Below are positions 1 to 8,329 of a stretch of DNA of 64,000 bases, one piece after another; the stretch's first letter is position 1; every line of letters begins with the position of its first letter. The DNA lies in assembly GCF_015461805.1 (NCBI RefSeq), contig NZ_JACVZE010000001.1, positions 372,001-436,000 of the forward strand, given 5' to 3'. A program made the position numbers and the translations under genes. The notes under the pieces were generated by a model. The model was not told where the DNA came from and made no database searches. It saw only the letters and a list, made by a program, of their open reading frames with translations. Source of the stretch: Pseudomonas pisciculturae. Lineage in GTDB: Bacteria; Pseudomonadota; Gammaproteobacteria; Pseudomonadales; Pseudomonadaceae.

Positions 1-1
1 C

Positions 2-139
2 GTGAGTCAGATCGCGGCACGAGTCAATCGCAGTATCTCGACCATCAGCAAGCAGAAGAGCACGGCCATGAGCCGCTTGTGCATCTCCACCGATGTGGAT
101 TTGTTTGACTATGCACGCAGTAGTGGCATGGTGCCGTAA
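2..139 (+). CDS. C-terminal end of a LuxR/FixJ-type response regulator (partial)
   Basis: The window opens inside a gene; the frame starting at base 2 gives 45 residues and a TAA stop at 137-139. The visible part matches the second half of a LuxR-type helix-turn-helix: VSQIAARVNRSISTISKQK, then a short tail ending in GMVP. In the NarL/FixJ family this helix contacts DNA, and an N-terminal receiver domain would lie upstream, outside the window. The tail resembles the end of two-component regulators that follow a sensor kinase. The signal it answers to cannot be told from this fragment. Confidence 0.7.
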   Translation: MSQIAARVNRSISTISKQKSTAMSRLCISTDVDLFDYARSSGMVP

Positions 140-230
140 GTTCGCCTATTTACGTGGCGAATGTCAGTGGCCTTGGCCACACGGGCCGCTTATTGTGCGC
201 CTACTCTTTCAACCCCTGCGGAGCCTGCCC

Positions 231-701
231 ATGAGTGATGCCCATAACACCCTGATCAACACGTTCTACAGCGCGTTCCAACGCCTGGACGCCGACGCCA
301 TGGCCGCCTGCTACACCGACGACGTGGTGTTCAGCGACCCGGCGTTCGGTGAACTGCGTGGCCGTGATGCCGGGGACATGTGGCGCATGCTCACCACCCG
401 GGCCAAGGATTTCTCCCTGACGTACGACAGCGTGCGCAGCGATGAGCGCAGCGGTAGTGCGCGTTGGGTCGCCACCTATTTGTTCAGCGCCACGGGCAAT
501 ACGGTGGTCAACGATATCCAGGCACGCTTTGTGTTTCGCGACGGCAAGATCAGCGAACACCACGACAGCTTCGATCTGTGGCGCTGGTCGCGTCAGGCGT
601 TGGGCACCAAGGGCCTGCTGTTGGGCTGGACACCTTTGGTGAAAAACGCCGTACGTGCCCAGGCACTGCGCGGTTTGAAGGCATTCCAGGCCAGTCGTTG
701 A
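231..701 (+). CDS. NTF2-like / SnoaL-like small-molecule-binding fold protein
   Basis: A 156-residue cytoplasmic protein with no signal peptide. The N-terminal helix (NTLINTFYSAFQRLDADAM) followed by YTDDVVFSDPAFGELRG and a strand-rich C-terminal half with FVFRDGKISEHHDSFDLWRW is the pattern of the NTF2/SnoaL cone fold. ATG 231 is chosen because GGAG lies 7 bases upstream; the open frame extends further up to 93 but without a ribosome site. Family members are isomerases, cyclases or ligand binders, and nothing here decides which. It lies 37 bases before the GIY-YIG gene, so the two may be cotranscribed. Confidence 0.75.
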   Translation: MSDAHNTLINTFYSAFQRLDADAMAACYTDDVVFSDPAFGELRGRDAGDMWRMLTTRAKDFSLTYDSVRSDERSGSARWVATYLFSATGNTVVNDIQARFVFRDGKISEHHDSFDLWRWSRQALGTKGLLLGWTPLVKNAVRAQALRGLKAFQASR

Positions 702-738
702 TAAGCTGTGCGCTCTTCTGGTCTTGCCGAACTGAACC

Positions 739-1014
739 GTGACTGATCCTTCCGAACCCAAACCCTGGTTCGTCTACCTGGTACGCGCCGCCAACGGCTC
801 GCTGTATTGCGGCATCAGCAATGACCCAGTGCGCCGCTTCGCTTCTCACCAGAGCGGCAAGGGCGCGCGGTTTTTCTTGTCCAGCCCGGCGGTGGCGCTG
901 GTGTACACCGAGCAATGCGCGAGCAAGGGCGAGGCGCTGCGTCAGGAGCGGCTGATCAAGAAGTTGAAGAAGAGCGCCAAGGAGTGCCTGGCGGCGAGTG
1001 GCTCATTGATTTGA
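739..1014 (+). CDS. GIY-YIG domain protein, UPF0213/YhbQ type
   Basis: A 91-residue single-domain protein with a GTG start at 739. It carries the GIY-YIG nuclease signature in the YhbQ form: [23 protein letters not shown] near residues 11-33, then [10 protein letters not shown] and [14 protein letters not shown]. The conserved arginine (VRRF) and the glutamate in the RQERLIK helix are present, as expected for metal-dependent DNA cleavage. Proteins of this size are stand-alone and have been linked to DNA repair or degradation; the exact substrate is not established. It starts just after the NTF2-like gene. Confidence 0.8.
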   Translation: MTDPSEPKPWFVYLVRAANGSLYCGISNDPVRRFASHQSGKGARFFLSSPAVALVYTEQCASKGEALRQERLIKKLKKSAKECLAASGSLI

Positions 1015-1089
1015 CTGATAAGTTCCCATCGCCCCTGATCGGGTTTTTGCAGGCTAAGCTAGCGGCTCATTCCTAGAGCGGAGCCTGGC

Positions 1090-2025
1090 ATGTCTGAGTT
1101 GATCCTCCATCATTACCCGCAGTCCCCCTTCGCTGAAAAAGCCCGGCTGTTGCTGGGCTTCAAGGGTTTGTCCTGGCACTCGGTGCACATTTCGCCAGTG
1201 ATGCCCAAGCCTGATCTCACAGCCCTGACCGGCGGCTATCGTAAAACTCCGGTGCTGCAAGTGGGCGCTGATATTTACTGCGACACGGCCTTGATCGCTC
1301 GCCGCCTGGAGCAGGAAAAAGCCGCACCGGCGCTGTTTCCCCAAGGCCTGGAGCTGGTCTCCCAGGGTTTCGCCGCCTGGGCCGATTCGGTGGTGTTTGC
1401 CCATGCCGTGGCGCTGGTGTTCCAGCCCGAATCCCTGGCGGTCAAATTTGCCAAGGTGGCGCCGCAAATGATCCAGGTGCTGGTGGCAGATCGCAGCAAA
1501 CTCTTCAGCGGTGGCACGGCTGCTCGCGTGCAACTGGATCAGGCCCTGCATCAATGGCCGGCCATCGTCAGTCGCATCGATCAACAATTGCAGCACCAGG
1601 CGGGGGATTTTTTGTTTGGCGAGCCGTCGATTGCCGATTTCTCCCTGGCTCACCCGTTGTGGTTCCTCAAAGGGTCTTCGGTCACCGCACCGTTGGTCGA
1701 TGCCTACCCCGCTGTCGCGGCCTGGCTGGATCGGGTGCTGAGCTTCGGCCATGGCACTGCCACCCAGATGAGCGCCGAACAAGCACTGGAAGTGGCGCGC
1801 GACGGGACCCCGGCGGTGCTGCCGGAAGAAATCTTCGAGGACTTGAACGGCTTCAAGGCTGGCCAGCAGGTGACGGTTTCGGCCACCGACTACGGCACCG
1901 ACCCGGTTGCCGGTGAGTTGCTGTTTGCCGGGCGTGAAGAGCTGATTCTTCGCCGTACCGACGAGCGTGCCGGCATTGTGCATGTGCACTTCCCGCGCAT
2001 GGGTTTTTGCATCCAGGCGCAATAA
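1090..2025 (+). CDS. Glutathione S-transferase family protein with C-terminal extension
   Basis: 311 residues. The N-terminal thioredoxin-like GST domain is clear (LILHHYPQSPFAEKARLLLG, residues 4-23, with the helix-1 SPFAEK motif; KTPVLQVG with the cis-proline loop near 53-60; YCDTALIARRLE). A helical GST C-domain follows (LFGEPSIADFSLAHPLWFL near 176-194). About 70 further residues (GQQVTVSATDYGTDPVAGEL) form a likely beta-rich tail not found in ordinary GSTs of about 200 residues. ATG 1090 has GGAG 6 bases upstream. The gene stands alone; its substrate is unknown. Confidence 0.8.
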   Translation: MSELILHHYPQSPFAEKARLLLGFKGLSWHSVHISPVMPKPDLTALTGGYRKTPVLQVGADIYCDTALIARRLEQEKAAPALFPQGLELVSQGFAAWADSVVFAHAVALVFQPESLAVKFAKVAPQMIQVLVADRSKLFSGGTAARVQLDQALHQWPAIVSRIDQQLQHQAGDFLFGEPSIADFSLAHPLWFLKGSSVTAPLVDAYPAVAAWLDRVLSFGHGTATQMSAEQALEVARDGTPAVLPEEIFEDLNGFKAGQQVTVSATDYGTDPVAGELLFAGREELILRRTDERAGIVHVHFPRMGFCIQAQ

Positions 2026-2135
2026 AGAAAATATTTTGCAAAGAAAGGTGAGGTAAACCGGCGGCCCACTCGTGTAGTGCTTTGAAACTGCGATCAATTC
2101 GCATTAACAGCGTTTTTTACACGGGTTCTCACAGC

Positions 2136-4559
2136 ATGAAGTCGACGGCGGGCGGTTTGGTTAAACAGTGGCTGGGAGCCTCGGTATTGGCGGTATCGGG
2201 GCTGGCGTTGCTGCCCCTGTGCGTGGCACAGGCGCAGGAGCAGCAAAGCGCCCAGTTCAACTTTGCCCTGGCAGCCAAACCGCTGCCCCAGGCCTTGAGC
2301 GATTTCAGCCGGGTCACGGGCATCAGCGTGATCTACACCGATGAAGCGCCCTACGGCCTCAGTGCCCCGGCGGTCAGCGGCCAGATGAGCGCCACCCAGG
2401 CCCTGCAACGCTTGCTGGGCAACTCCGGCTTTACCTTCCGCCAGATCGACGCCCGCACCCTGGCCCTGGAGCCGGTGCCCACTGACGGCGCGTTGAACCT
2501 CGGTGCCACCACCATCAGCGGCGTTGGCCAGCAGGCCCAGGACAGCACCAGCTACCAACCGCCCCCCACCAGTTCGGTGATGCGCTCCCGCGGCCTGTTG
2601 CTGGAAACCCCGCAAACCGTCAACGTCGTGCCCGCCCAAGTGCTGCGCGACCAGACCCCACGCAACCTGGATGACGCGCTCGGCAACATCAGCGGTATCA
2701 CCCAGGCCAACACCCTCGCCAGCACCCAGGACGCGGTGATGCTGCGCGGCTTTGGCGACAACCGTAACGGCTCGATCATGCGAGACGGTATGCCGGTGGT
2801 GCAGGGCCGCGCGCTGAATGCCACGGCCGAACGCGTCGAAGTGCTCAAGGGCCCCGCGTCGTTGCTGTACGGCATCCAGGACCCTGGCGGCGTAGTGAAC
2901 ATCGTCAGTAAAAAGCCCGAACTGGTGCAGTCCACCGCCCTGACCGTACGTGGCTCCACCTTCGGCGACGGCAAGAACGGCAGCGGCGGCAGCCTCGACA
3001 CCACCGGCCCGATTGGCGATTCGGGCCTTGCGTATCGGCTGATCGTTGACCATGAAGACGAAGACTACTGGCGCAACTTCGGCACCCACCGCGAGACGCT
3101 GGTGGCGCCATCCCTGGCCTGGTATGGCGACAGCACCAAGCTGTTGCTCGCTTACGAGCACCGCGAATTTCTCTCGCCGTTCGACCGGGGTACCGCCATC
3201 GACCCCAAGACCAACCACCCGCTGAACATCCCGTCCACCCGACGCCTGGATGAACCCTTCAACAACATGGAAGGCCGCTCCGACCTGTACCGCTTCGAAG
3301 CCGACCACGACCTCAACGACGACTGGAAAGCCCACTTCGGTTACAGCTGGAACCGCGAAACCTACGACGCCAGCCAAGTGCGCGTCAGTGCGGTGAATGC
3401 CAACGGCACCCTGACGCGCAGGATGGACGGCACCAAAGGTGCGATCACCACGGACCGCTTCACCACGGCCAGCCTGGAAGGCAAGGTCAACGTGTTCGGC
3501 CTGCAGAACGATCTGGTGTTCGGTGTGGATGACGAATACCGCAAAATCTACCGTGCAGACCTGATTCGTCAGGCAGCCCGTAGCAGCTTCAACTACAACA
3601 ACCCGGTGTACGGCAATGAAGTCGCCGGCACTACTGTGAGCGCCGCCGACAGCGCCCAGACTGACCTGCTGCGCAGCGACTCGCTGTTCTTCCAGGACGC
3701 CATTCACCTCACCGACCAGTGGATATTCGTCGCCGGTGCGCGCTACCAGATGTATGACCAGTACGCTGGCAAAGGCGTGCCGTTCAAGGCCAACACCGAC
3801 GGCAATGGCCAGGCCTGGGTACCGCGTGCGGGCTTGGTGTATCGCTACACCGATGAGTTGTCGTTCTATGGCAGCTACACCGAATCGTTCAAACCCAACT
3901 CCACCATTGCCGCACTGGCCGATGGCAGCACGCTGACTGGCGACCTGACGCCGGAGAAATCCAAGTCGTGGGAACTGGGGGCCAAACTCGACATTCCGGG
4001 GCGTATTACCGCCAGCGCGGCATTGTTCAACATCGACAAGCGCAATGTGTTGGTGTCGTCGGAAGTGAGTGGAAGCACGGTCTACAGCCTGGCTGGCCAG
4101 GTACGCTCCCGCGGCCTTGAGTTGGACGCCACCGGCCAGTTGACCGACCAATGGAGCGTCATCGGCAGCTACGCCTACACCGATGCGCAAGACACTAAAG
4201 ACAAAGACCCCACGCTTGAGGGCAACCGCTTGCAAAACGTGGCCAAGCACACCGGCTCGCTGTCGGTGGCTTATGACTTCGGCAGCATCTTCGGTGGTGA
4301 TCAATTGCGCGTGGGCACTGGCGCACGTTATGTCGGCGAACGTGCAGGCGACGCCGCCAACGACTTCACCCTGCCGGGCTACACCGTGGCGGATGCCTTC
4401 GCCACCTACAACACCAAGATTGAAGGGCAGAAGGTCAAGTTTCAGCTCAACGTGAAGAACCTGTTCGACCGCACCTACTACACCTCGGCAGCCAGCCGGT
4501 TGTTTGTGTCGATTGGGGATGCGCGGCAGGTGTCGGTTTCCAGCACGTTGGAGTTCTAA
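2136..4559 (+). CDS. TonB-dependent siderophore receptor with STN signalling domain
   Basis: 807 residues from ATG 2136; a TTG at 2082 is in frame but would spoil the signal peptide. Order: signal peptide (cleavage near AQA, about 34), STN domain (about 41-100: FALAAKPLPQALSDFSRVTG), plug (about 150-265: ETPQTVNVVPAQVL, GFGDNRNG, ERVEVLKGPASLLYG, GGVVNIVSKKP), then a 22-strand outer-membrane barrel ending in the aromatic residue of STLEF. It should import a ferric siderophore with TonB-ExbBD energy. The plug sequence is of the FhuE/FpvA-like class. An STN domain normally signals to a FecR anti-sigma factor, but no fecI/fecR pair is adjacent; an unpartnered pair lies at 27.3-28.8 kb. Confidence 0.92.
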   Translation: MKSTAGGLVKQWLGASVLAVSGLALLPLCVAQAQEQQSAQFNFALAAKPLPQALSDFSRVTGISVIYTDEAPYGLSAPAVSGQMSATQALQRLLGNSGFTFRQIDARTLALEPVPTDGALNLGATTISGVGQQAQDSTSYQPPPTSSVMRSRGLLLETPQTVNVVPAQVLRDQTPRNLDDALGNISGITQANTLASTQDAVMLRGFGDNRNGSIMRDGMPVVQGRALNATAERVEVLKGPASLLYGIQDPGGVVNIVSKKPELVQSTALTVRGSTFGDGKNGSGGSLDTTGPIGDSGLAYRLIVDHEDEDYWRNFGTHRETLVAPSLAWYGDSTKLLLAYEHREFLSPFDRGTAIDPKTNHPLNIPSTRRLDEPFNNMEGRSDLYRFEADHDLNDDWKAHFGYSWNRETYDASQVRVSAVNANGTLTRRMDGTKGAITTDRFTTASLEGKVNVFGLQNDLVFGVDDEYRKIYRADLIRQAARSSFNYNNPVYGNEVAGTTVSAADSAQTDLLRSDSLFFQDAIHLTDQWIFVAGARYQMYDQYAGKGVPFKANTDGNGQAWVPRAGLVYRYTDELSFYGSYTESFKPNSTIAALADGSTLTGDLTPEKSKSWELGAKLDIPGRITASAALFNIDKRNVLVSSEVSGSTVYSLAGQVRSRGLELDATGQLTDQWSVIGSYAYTDAQDTKDKDPTLEGNRLQNVAKHTGSLSVAYDFGSIFGGDQLRVGTGARYVGERAGDAANDFTLPGYTVADAFATYNTKIEGQKVKFQLNVKNLFDRTYYTSAASRLFVSIGDARQVSVSSTLEF

Positions 4560-4592
4560 GGCTGGGAAGAATCTTGTATGTGTTGAGTGGGA

Positions 4593-4630
4593 TTGTTGTG
4601 GTGTGCGGGCAAGCCCGCTCACCACAACAA
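4593..4630. repeat. Palindromic REP-like element after the receptor gene
   Basis: An inverted repeat with 11-base ends (TTGTTGTGGTG and CACCACAACAA) around GCGGGCAAGCCCGCT. It belongs to the same broad palindrome class as the element at 30931-31062. It lies 33 bases after the receptor stop, so as RNA it could also act as an end-stabilising or weak terminator hairpin, though no T-run follows. Confidence 0.6.
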
Positions 4631-4698
4631 GCGCCCTCGCCACAAAGGGAGTGAGCTGGTAGCGTTGCCGCACAGTTTTTCGCGGAAACAAAACACCG

Positions 4699-6141
4699 AT
4701 GCCATTTGCCAAGTTGATCGTCACCAGCGCAATGCTGTTTCTGCTGGGGGGGTGCGCGAGCGTTTCGCAGACCTCCTCCCCGGCCTCCCTGGATCATCTC
4801 CTGGCTGACCCTGCGCTGCAGGGCGCCACCGTCTCCTTGATGGTGCGCGACGATCGTGGCAACACGCTTTATCAGCACAACCCCCGTACGCGTTTGATTC
4901 CGGCCTCCAACCTCAAGCTCCTGACCACGGCGGCAGCAATGGATGTGCTGGGGCCGCAATACCGCTTCGCGACTCAACTCTTGAACACCGGTACGCAACA
5001 GGGCGAGCGCCTCACTGGCAACCTCTATCTGCGCGGCCTGGGCGACCCGACCGTGCAGTTCGCCGATTACCAGGCATTGGCCGCGCAACTGGCGCGCCAG
5101 GGTGTTCGCCAAGTGCAGGGCGATCTTGTGTTCGACGACACCTTCTTTGACGCCGAACGCTTGGGTGTCGACTGGGCCCAAGACGATGAAAGTACTTACT
5201 ACGGTGCGCAGATTTCGGCGCTGACCGTGTCGCCCAATACCGATTTTGATGCCGGAACCTTGCTCGTTACCGCCAAGGCTCCCGTCGCGGTCGGCCAGCC
5301 GGTGAGTGTGGTGGTGAGCCCATCCACCGATTACGTGCAACTGAGCAACCGCGCCATCAGCGGCCCCGGTAACAGCTATGGCATCACCCGCCAGCACGGT
5401 ACCAATGTGCTGCAATTGACCGGCGCATTGGCACCGGGCAAGCAAAGCCGGCAGTGGGTGAGTGTGTGGGAGCCGACGCAACTGGTGGCCAATCTGTTCG
5501 AGCAGGCGCTGGCGCAGCAAGGCATTGAGGTGCTTGGCCGGCGAGTGATCGGTGGTACCAGCCCGGCGACAGCCACGCCGTTGGCGGAGCATCAGTCTGC
5601 ACCGTTGCAGGATCTGATCACGCCGCTGCTCAAACTGTCGAACAACAACATGTCCGAAGCCTTGCTCAAGGCCATGGGGCGCAAGACATCCAATGCGGGT
5701 ACGGCACAGGCCGGCGCATTGGCGGTGGCGGCGTTTATGCGGCGCCAGGGGCTGGACCCAACCACGCTGAGCCAGGTAGATGGTTCGGGCTTGTCGCGGC
5801 GCAACCTGGTGTCGTCGCAAGCCCTCACTGATTTGTTGCTGGCAACGGCCAAACAGCCGTGGTTCGACGCCTGGTACAACGCCTTGCCGATTGCCGGCAA
5901 TGCGGATCGCATGCGCGGCGGGAGCCTGCGCTACCGATTGCGCGGGACCGCGGCTGAAAACAACCTGCACGCCAAGACCGGCTCCATGGCCGGGGTGTCA
6001 TCGTTGAGCGGCTATATCACCGACGCCGAGGGCCGGCGTCTGGTGTTTTCGATGATCAGCAATAACTACCTGAGTGACGCCACGGCCATTCGTGCCCTGG
6101 AAAACCGCATGGCGTTAGCCCTGACCCAGTGGCACGACTGA
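4699..6141 (+). CDS. dacB: D-alanyl-D-alanine carboxypeptidase/endopeptidase (PBP4 type)
   Basis: 480 residues of the peptidase S13 family, which trims or cleaves D-Ala cross-links of peptidoglycan in the periplasm. The three active-site motifs are present: SxxK as S70-N-L-K73, SxN as S-N-N near 314, and KTG near 426. The N-terminus (MPFAKLIVTSAMLFLLGGCAS) has a lipobox-like LGGC, so the protein may be a lipoprotein rather than soluble as in E. coli. The long insert domain between SxxK and SxN is typical of this family. It converges with the IclR gene, with only one base between the stops. Confidence 0.9.
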   Translation: MPFAKLIVTSAMLFLLGGCASVSQTSSPASLDHLLADPALQGATVSLMVRDDRGNTLYQHNPRTRLIPASNLKLLTTAAAMDVLGPQYRFATQLLNTGTQQGERLTGNLYLRGLGDPTVQFADYQALAAQLARQGVRQVQGDLVFDDTFFDAERLGVDWAQDDESTYYGAQISALTVSPNTDFDAGTLLVTAKAPVAVGQPVSVVVSPSTDYVQLSNRAISGPGNSYGITRQHGTNVLQLTGALAPGKQSRQWVSVWEPTQLVANLFEQALAQQGIEVLGRRVIGGTSPATATPLAEHQSAPLQDLITPLLKLSNNNMSEALLKAMGRKTSNAGTAQAGALAVAAFMRRQGLDPTTLSQVDGSGLSRRNLVSSQALTDLLLATAKQPWFDAWYNALPIAGNADRMRGGSLRYRLRGTAAENNLHAKTGSMAGVSSLSGYITDAEGRRLVFSMISNNYLSDATAIRALENRMALALTQWHD

Positions 6142-6142
6142 C

Positions 6143-6922
6143 TCAGGGCTGATAGCCCATGCGCCAACTCACGGCCCGGCTCGCCGCCAGCAACTGCTGC
6201 GCCGCCGGGCCGTCTTCATCGGCATGGAACAACGAGGTGGGGCCCACCACGGTCATCACCGCCGCCACTTGCCCGACCGCGTTGAACACCGGCGCCGACA
6301 ATGCGTCCACCCCGGGCATCAGCAACCCATGCACAAAGTGCAGGCCGCGGCTGCGGATCTGTTCACAGGTGGTGGCGTAGGCCTGATCGTCCGCCAACGA
6401 GTGGGCAATACCCGCCTGGACCTCGCGCTCACGTAATTCGACGGTTTCCCGCGTGGGCAGGAAGGCGCTGAACACCAGGCCGGTGGACGAACTGAGCAGA
6501 GGCAGCACCGAGCCCAGTTGCGTCACCACGGTCACTGCACGCACCGCCGGCTCGATATGCACCACCGTTGCGCCTTGATTGCCCCATACCGCCAGAAAGC
6601 AGGTTTCATTCAATTCATCGCGCAGCTCTGCCAGGGGTAGGGCGCCGACTTTCAACACATCCATGCTGCCCAGCGCCGCCAGGCCCACGCGCAAGGCTTC
6701 GCGACCCAGGCCGTAGTGGTTGGTGGCAACGTTCTGCTCGGCAAAGCCTGAGGCGATCAACGCCTGTAGATAGCGATGCACTTTGCTCGCTGGCATCTGC
6801 ACATGCTCGGCCAGGCGCGACAGCGAGGTGGCCGGTGACAGCTCTGCGAGGGCCTTGAGGATATCTGTGCCCACTTCGGCCGAGCGGACTTTCTGTTTAC
6901 CGGTGTCGCGGGGCTTTTCCAT
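6143..6922 (-). CDS. hmgR: IclR-family repressor of homogentisate catabolism
   Basis: 259 residues from the ATG at 6922 (MEKPRDTGK); the frame is open to 6985 but that extension is not IclR-like. The N-terminal winged helix (about residues 15-75: ILKALAELSPATSLSRLAEHVQMPASKVHRYL) is followed by the IclR effector-binding GAF-like domain (VGLAALGSMDVLKVGALPLAELRDELNETCFLAVWG; ending SRAVSWRMGYQP). It diverges from hmgA across a 120-base region containing a palindrome. In P. putida the regulator in this place, HmgR, represses hmgABC and responds to homogentisate; the same role is inferred from position. Confidence 0.85.
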   Translation of the reverse strand: MEKPRDTGKQKVRSAEVGTDILKALAELSPATSLSRLAEHVQMPASKVHRYLQALIASGFAEQNVATNHYGLGREALRVGLAALGSMDVLKVGALPLAELRDELNETCFLAVWGNQGATVVHIEPAVRAVTVVTQLGSVLPLLSSSTGLVFSAFLPTRETVELREREVQAGIAHSLADDQAYATTCEQIRSRGLHFVHGLLMPGVDALSAPVFNAVGQVAAVMTVVGPTSLFHADEDGPAAQQLLAASRAVSWRMGYQP

Positions 6923-6986
6923 GGAGGGGCGGGAATCCGAGAGATGAATGGGCGTCTTTATAGCTTGACGGTCGATAGTGATCAAA

Positions 6987-7011
6987 TTACGTTATGCGTA
7001 ACTGGATTACG
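6987..7011. promoter_or_regulatory. Candidate HmgR operator between hmgR and hmgA
   Basis: An inverted repeat TTACG-TTATG-CGTAA (6987-7001) is followed by a further ATTACG copy at 7006-7011, 32 bases before hmgA. It lies in the divergent region where the IclR regulator would act on both genes. The assignment rests on symmetry and position only. Confidence 0.5.
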
Positions 7012-7042
7012 ATAAAAACAACTTCCGTGTAGAGGATGATTC

Positions 7043-8326
7043 ATGAACCTCGAATACCTGTCGGGCTTTGGCAATGAATTCGCCAGCGAAGCCCTGCCTG
7101 GCGCGCTGCCCGTTGGCCAGAACGCCCCGCAAAAAGCGCCCTACGGGCTGTACACCGAGCTCTTCTCCGGCACGGCCTTCACCATGGTGCGCAGCGAAGC
7201 CCGCCGTACCTGGCTGTACCGTATTCAGCCGTCGGCCAATCACCCGGCGTTTGTGAAGCTTGAGCGGCAGTTGGCCGGTGGGCCGCTGGGGGCGGTGACG
7301 CCGAACCGGTTGCGCTGGAACCCGTTGGATGTTCCCACAGAACCAACGGATTTTATCGATGGCCTTGTGGGCATGGTTGCCAACTCTGGGTCGGAAAAAC
7401 CCTCAGGCATCAGCATCTATAACTACCGTGCAAACCGTTCGATGGAGCGGGTGTTCTTTAACGCCGACGGCGAACTGTTGATCGTTCCCGAGCAAGGCCG
7501 CCTGCGCATCGCCACCGAGTTGGGCGTGCTGGAAGTGGAGCCGCTGGAAATCGTCGTATTGCCACGGGGCCTGAAATTTCGCGTCGAACTGTTGGACGCA
7601 CAGGCGCGCGGCTATGTCGCCGAGAACCACGGCGCGCCTCTGCGCCTGCCCGACCTCGGCCCTATCGGCAGTAACGGCCTTGCCAATCCGCGTGATTTCC
7701 TCACGCCGGTGGCCCACTACGAAGACCTGAAAAAACCGACAACCCTGGTGCAAAAATTCCTCGGCGAACTCTGGGCCTGCGAACTCGACCATTCCCCGCT
7801 CAACGTGGTGGCCTGGCACGGCAACAACGTGCCGTACAAATACGACCTGCGCCGTTTCAACACCATCGGCACGGTGAGTTTCGATCACCCGGACCCATCG
7901 ATCTTCACCGTATTGACCTCGCCCACCAGCGTGCATGGCCTGGCCAACCTCGACTTCGTGATCTTCCCACCACGCTGGATGGTCGCCGAAAACACCTTCC
8001 GCCCGCCGTGGTTCCACCGCAACCTGATGAACGAATACATGGGTCTGATCCAGGGCGCCTATGACGCCAAGGCCGAGGGCTTTCTGCCGGGCGGTGCGTC
8101 GCTGCACAGCTGCATGAGCGCCCATGGCCCAGACGGCGAGACCTGCACCAAGGCGATCAACGCCGAGCTGGCGCCGCACAAGATCGATAACACCATGGCC
8201 TTTATGTTTGAGACCAGCCAAGTGCTGCGCCCCACGCAGTTCGCCCTCGAATGCGCGCAACTGCAAACCACCTACGACGCGTGCTGGGCCTCGCTGCCCG
8301 TCACGTTCAACCCGAATCGGAGATAA
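7043..8326 (+). CDS. hmgA: Homogentisate 1,2-dioxygenase
   Basis: 427 residues, the usual length. It opens the aromatic ring of homogentisate with non-haem Fe(II) and O2, giving maleylacetoacetate in phenylalanine/tyrosine breakdown. The start [23 protein letters not shown] is the family's hallmark N-terminus. The iron-binding C-terminal cupin region is visible as [31 protein letters not shown] and NEYMGLIQG, followed by [11 protein letters not shown]. It is first in the hmgA-fahA-maiA operon; fahA begins 4 bases after its stop. Confidence 0.97.
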   Translation: MNLEYLSGFGNEFASEALPGALPVGQNAPQKAPYGLYTELFSGTAFTMVRSEARRTWLYRIQPSANHPAFVKLERQLAGGPLGAVTPNRLRWNPLDVPTEPTDFIDGLVGMVANSGSEKPSGISIYNYRANRSMERVFFNADGELLIVPEQGRLRIATELGVLEVEPLEIVVLPRGLKFRVELLDAQARGYVAENHGAPLRLPDLGPIGSNGLANPRDFLTPVAHYEDLKKPTTLVQKFLGELWACELDHSPLNVVAWHGNNVPYKYDLRRFNTIGTVSFDHPDPSIFTVLTSPTSVHGLANLDFVIFPPRWMVAENTFRPPWFHRNLMNEYMGLIQGAYDAKAEGFLPGGASLHSCMSAHGPDGETCTKAINAELAPHKIDNTMAFMFETSQVLRPTQFALECAQLQTTYDACWASLPVTFNPNRR

Positions 8327-8329
8327 GCC

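Noticed and set aside
2094-4724. An 876-aa open frame on the minus strand
   Set aside because: It is the antisense of the TonB receptor gene; the long frame follows from GC-rich codon use and its translation has no recognisable fold.
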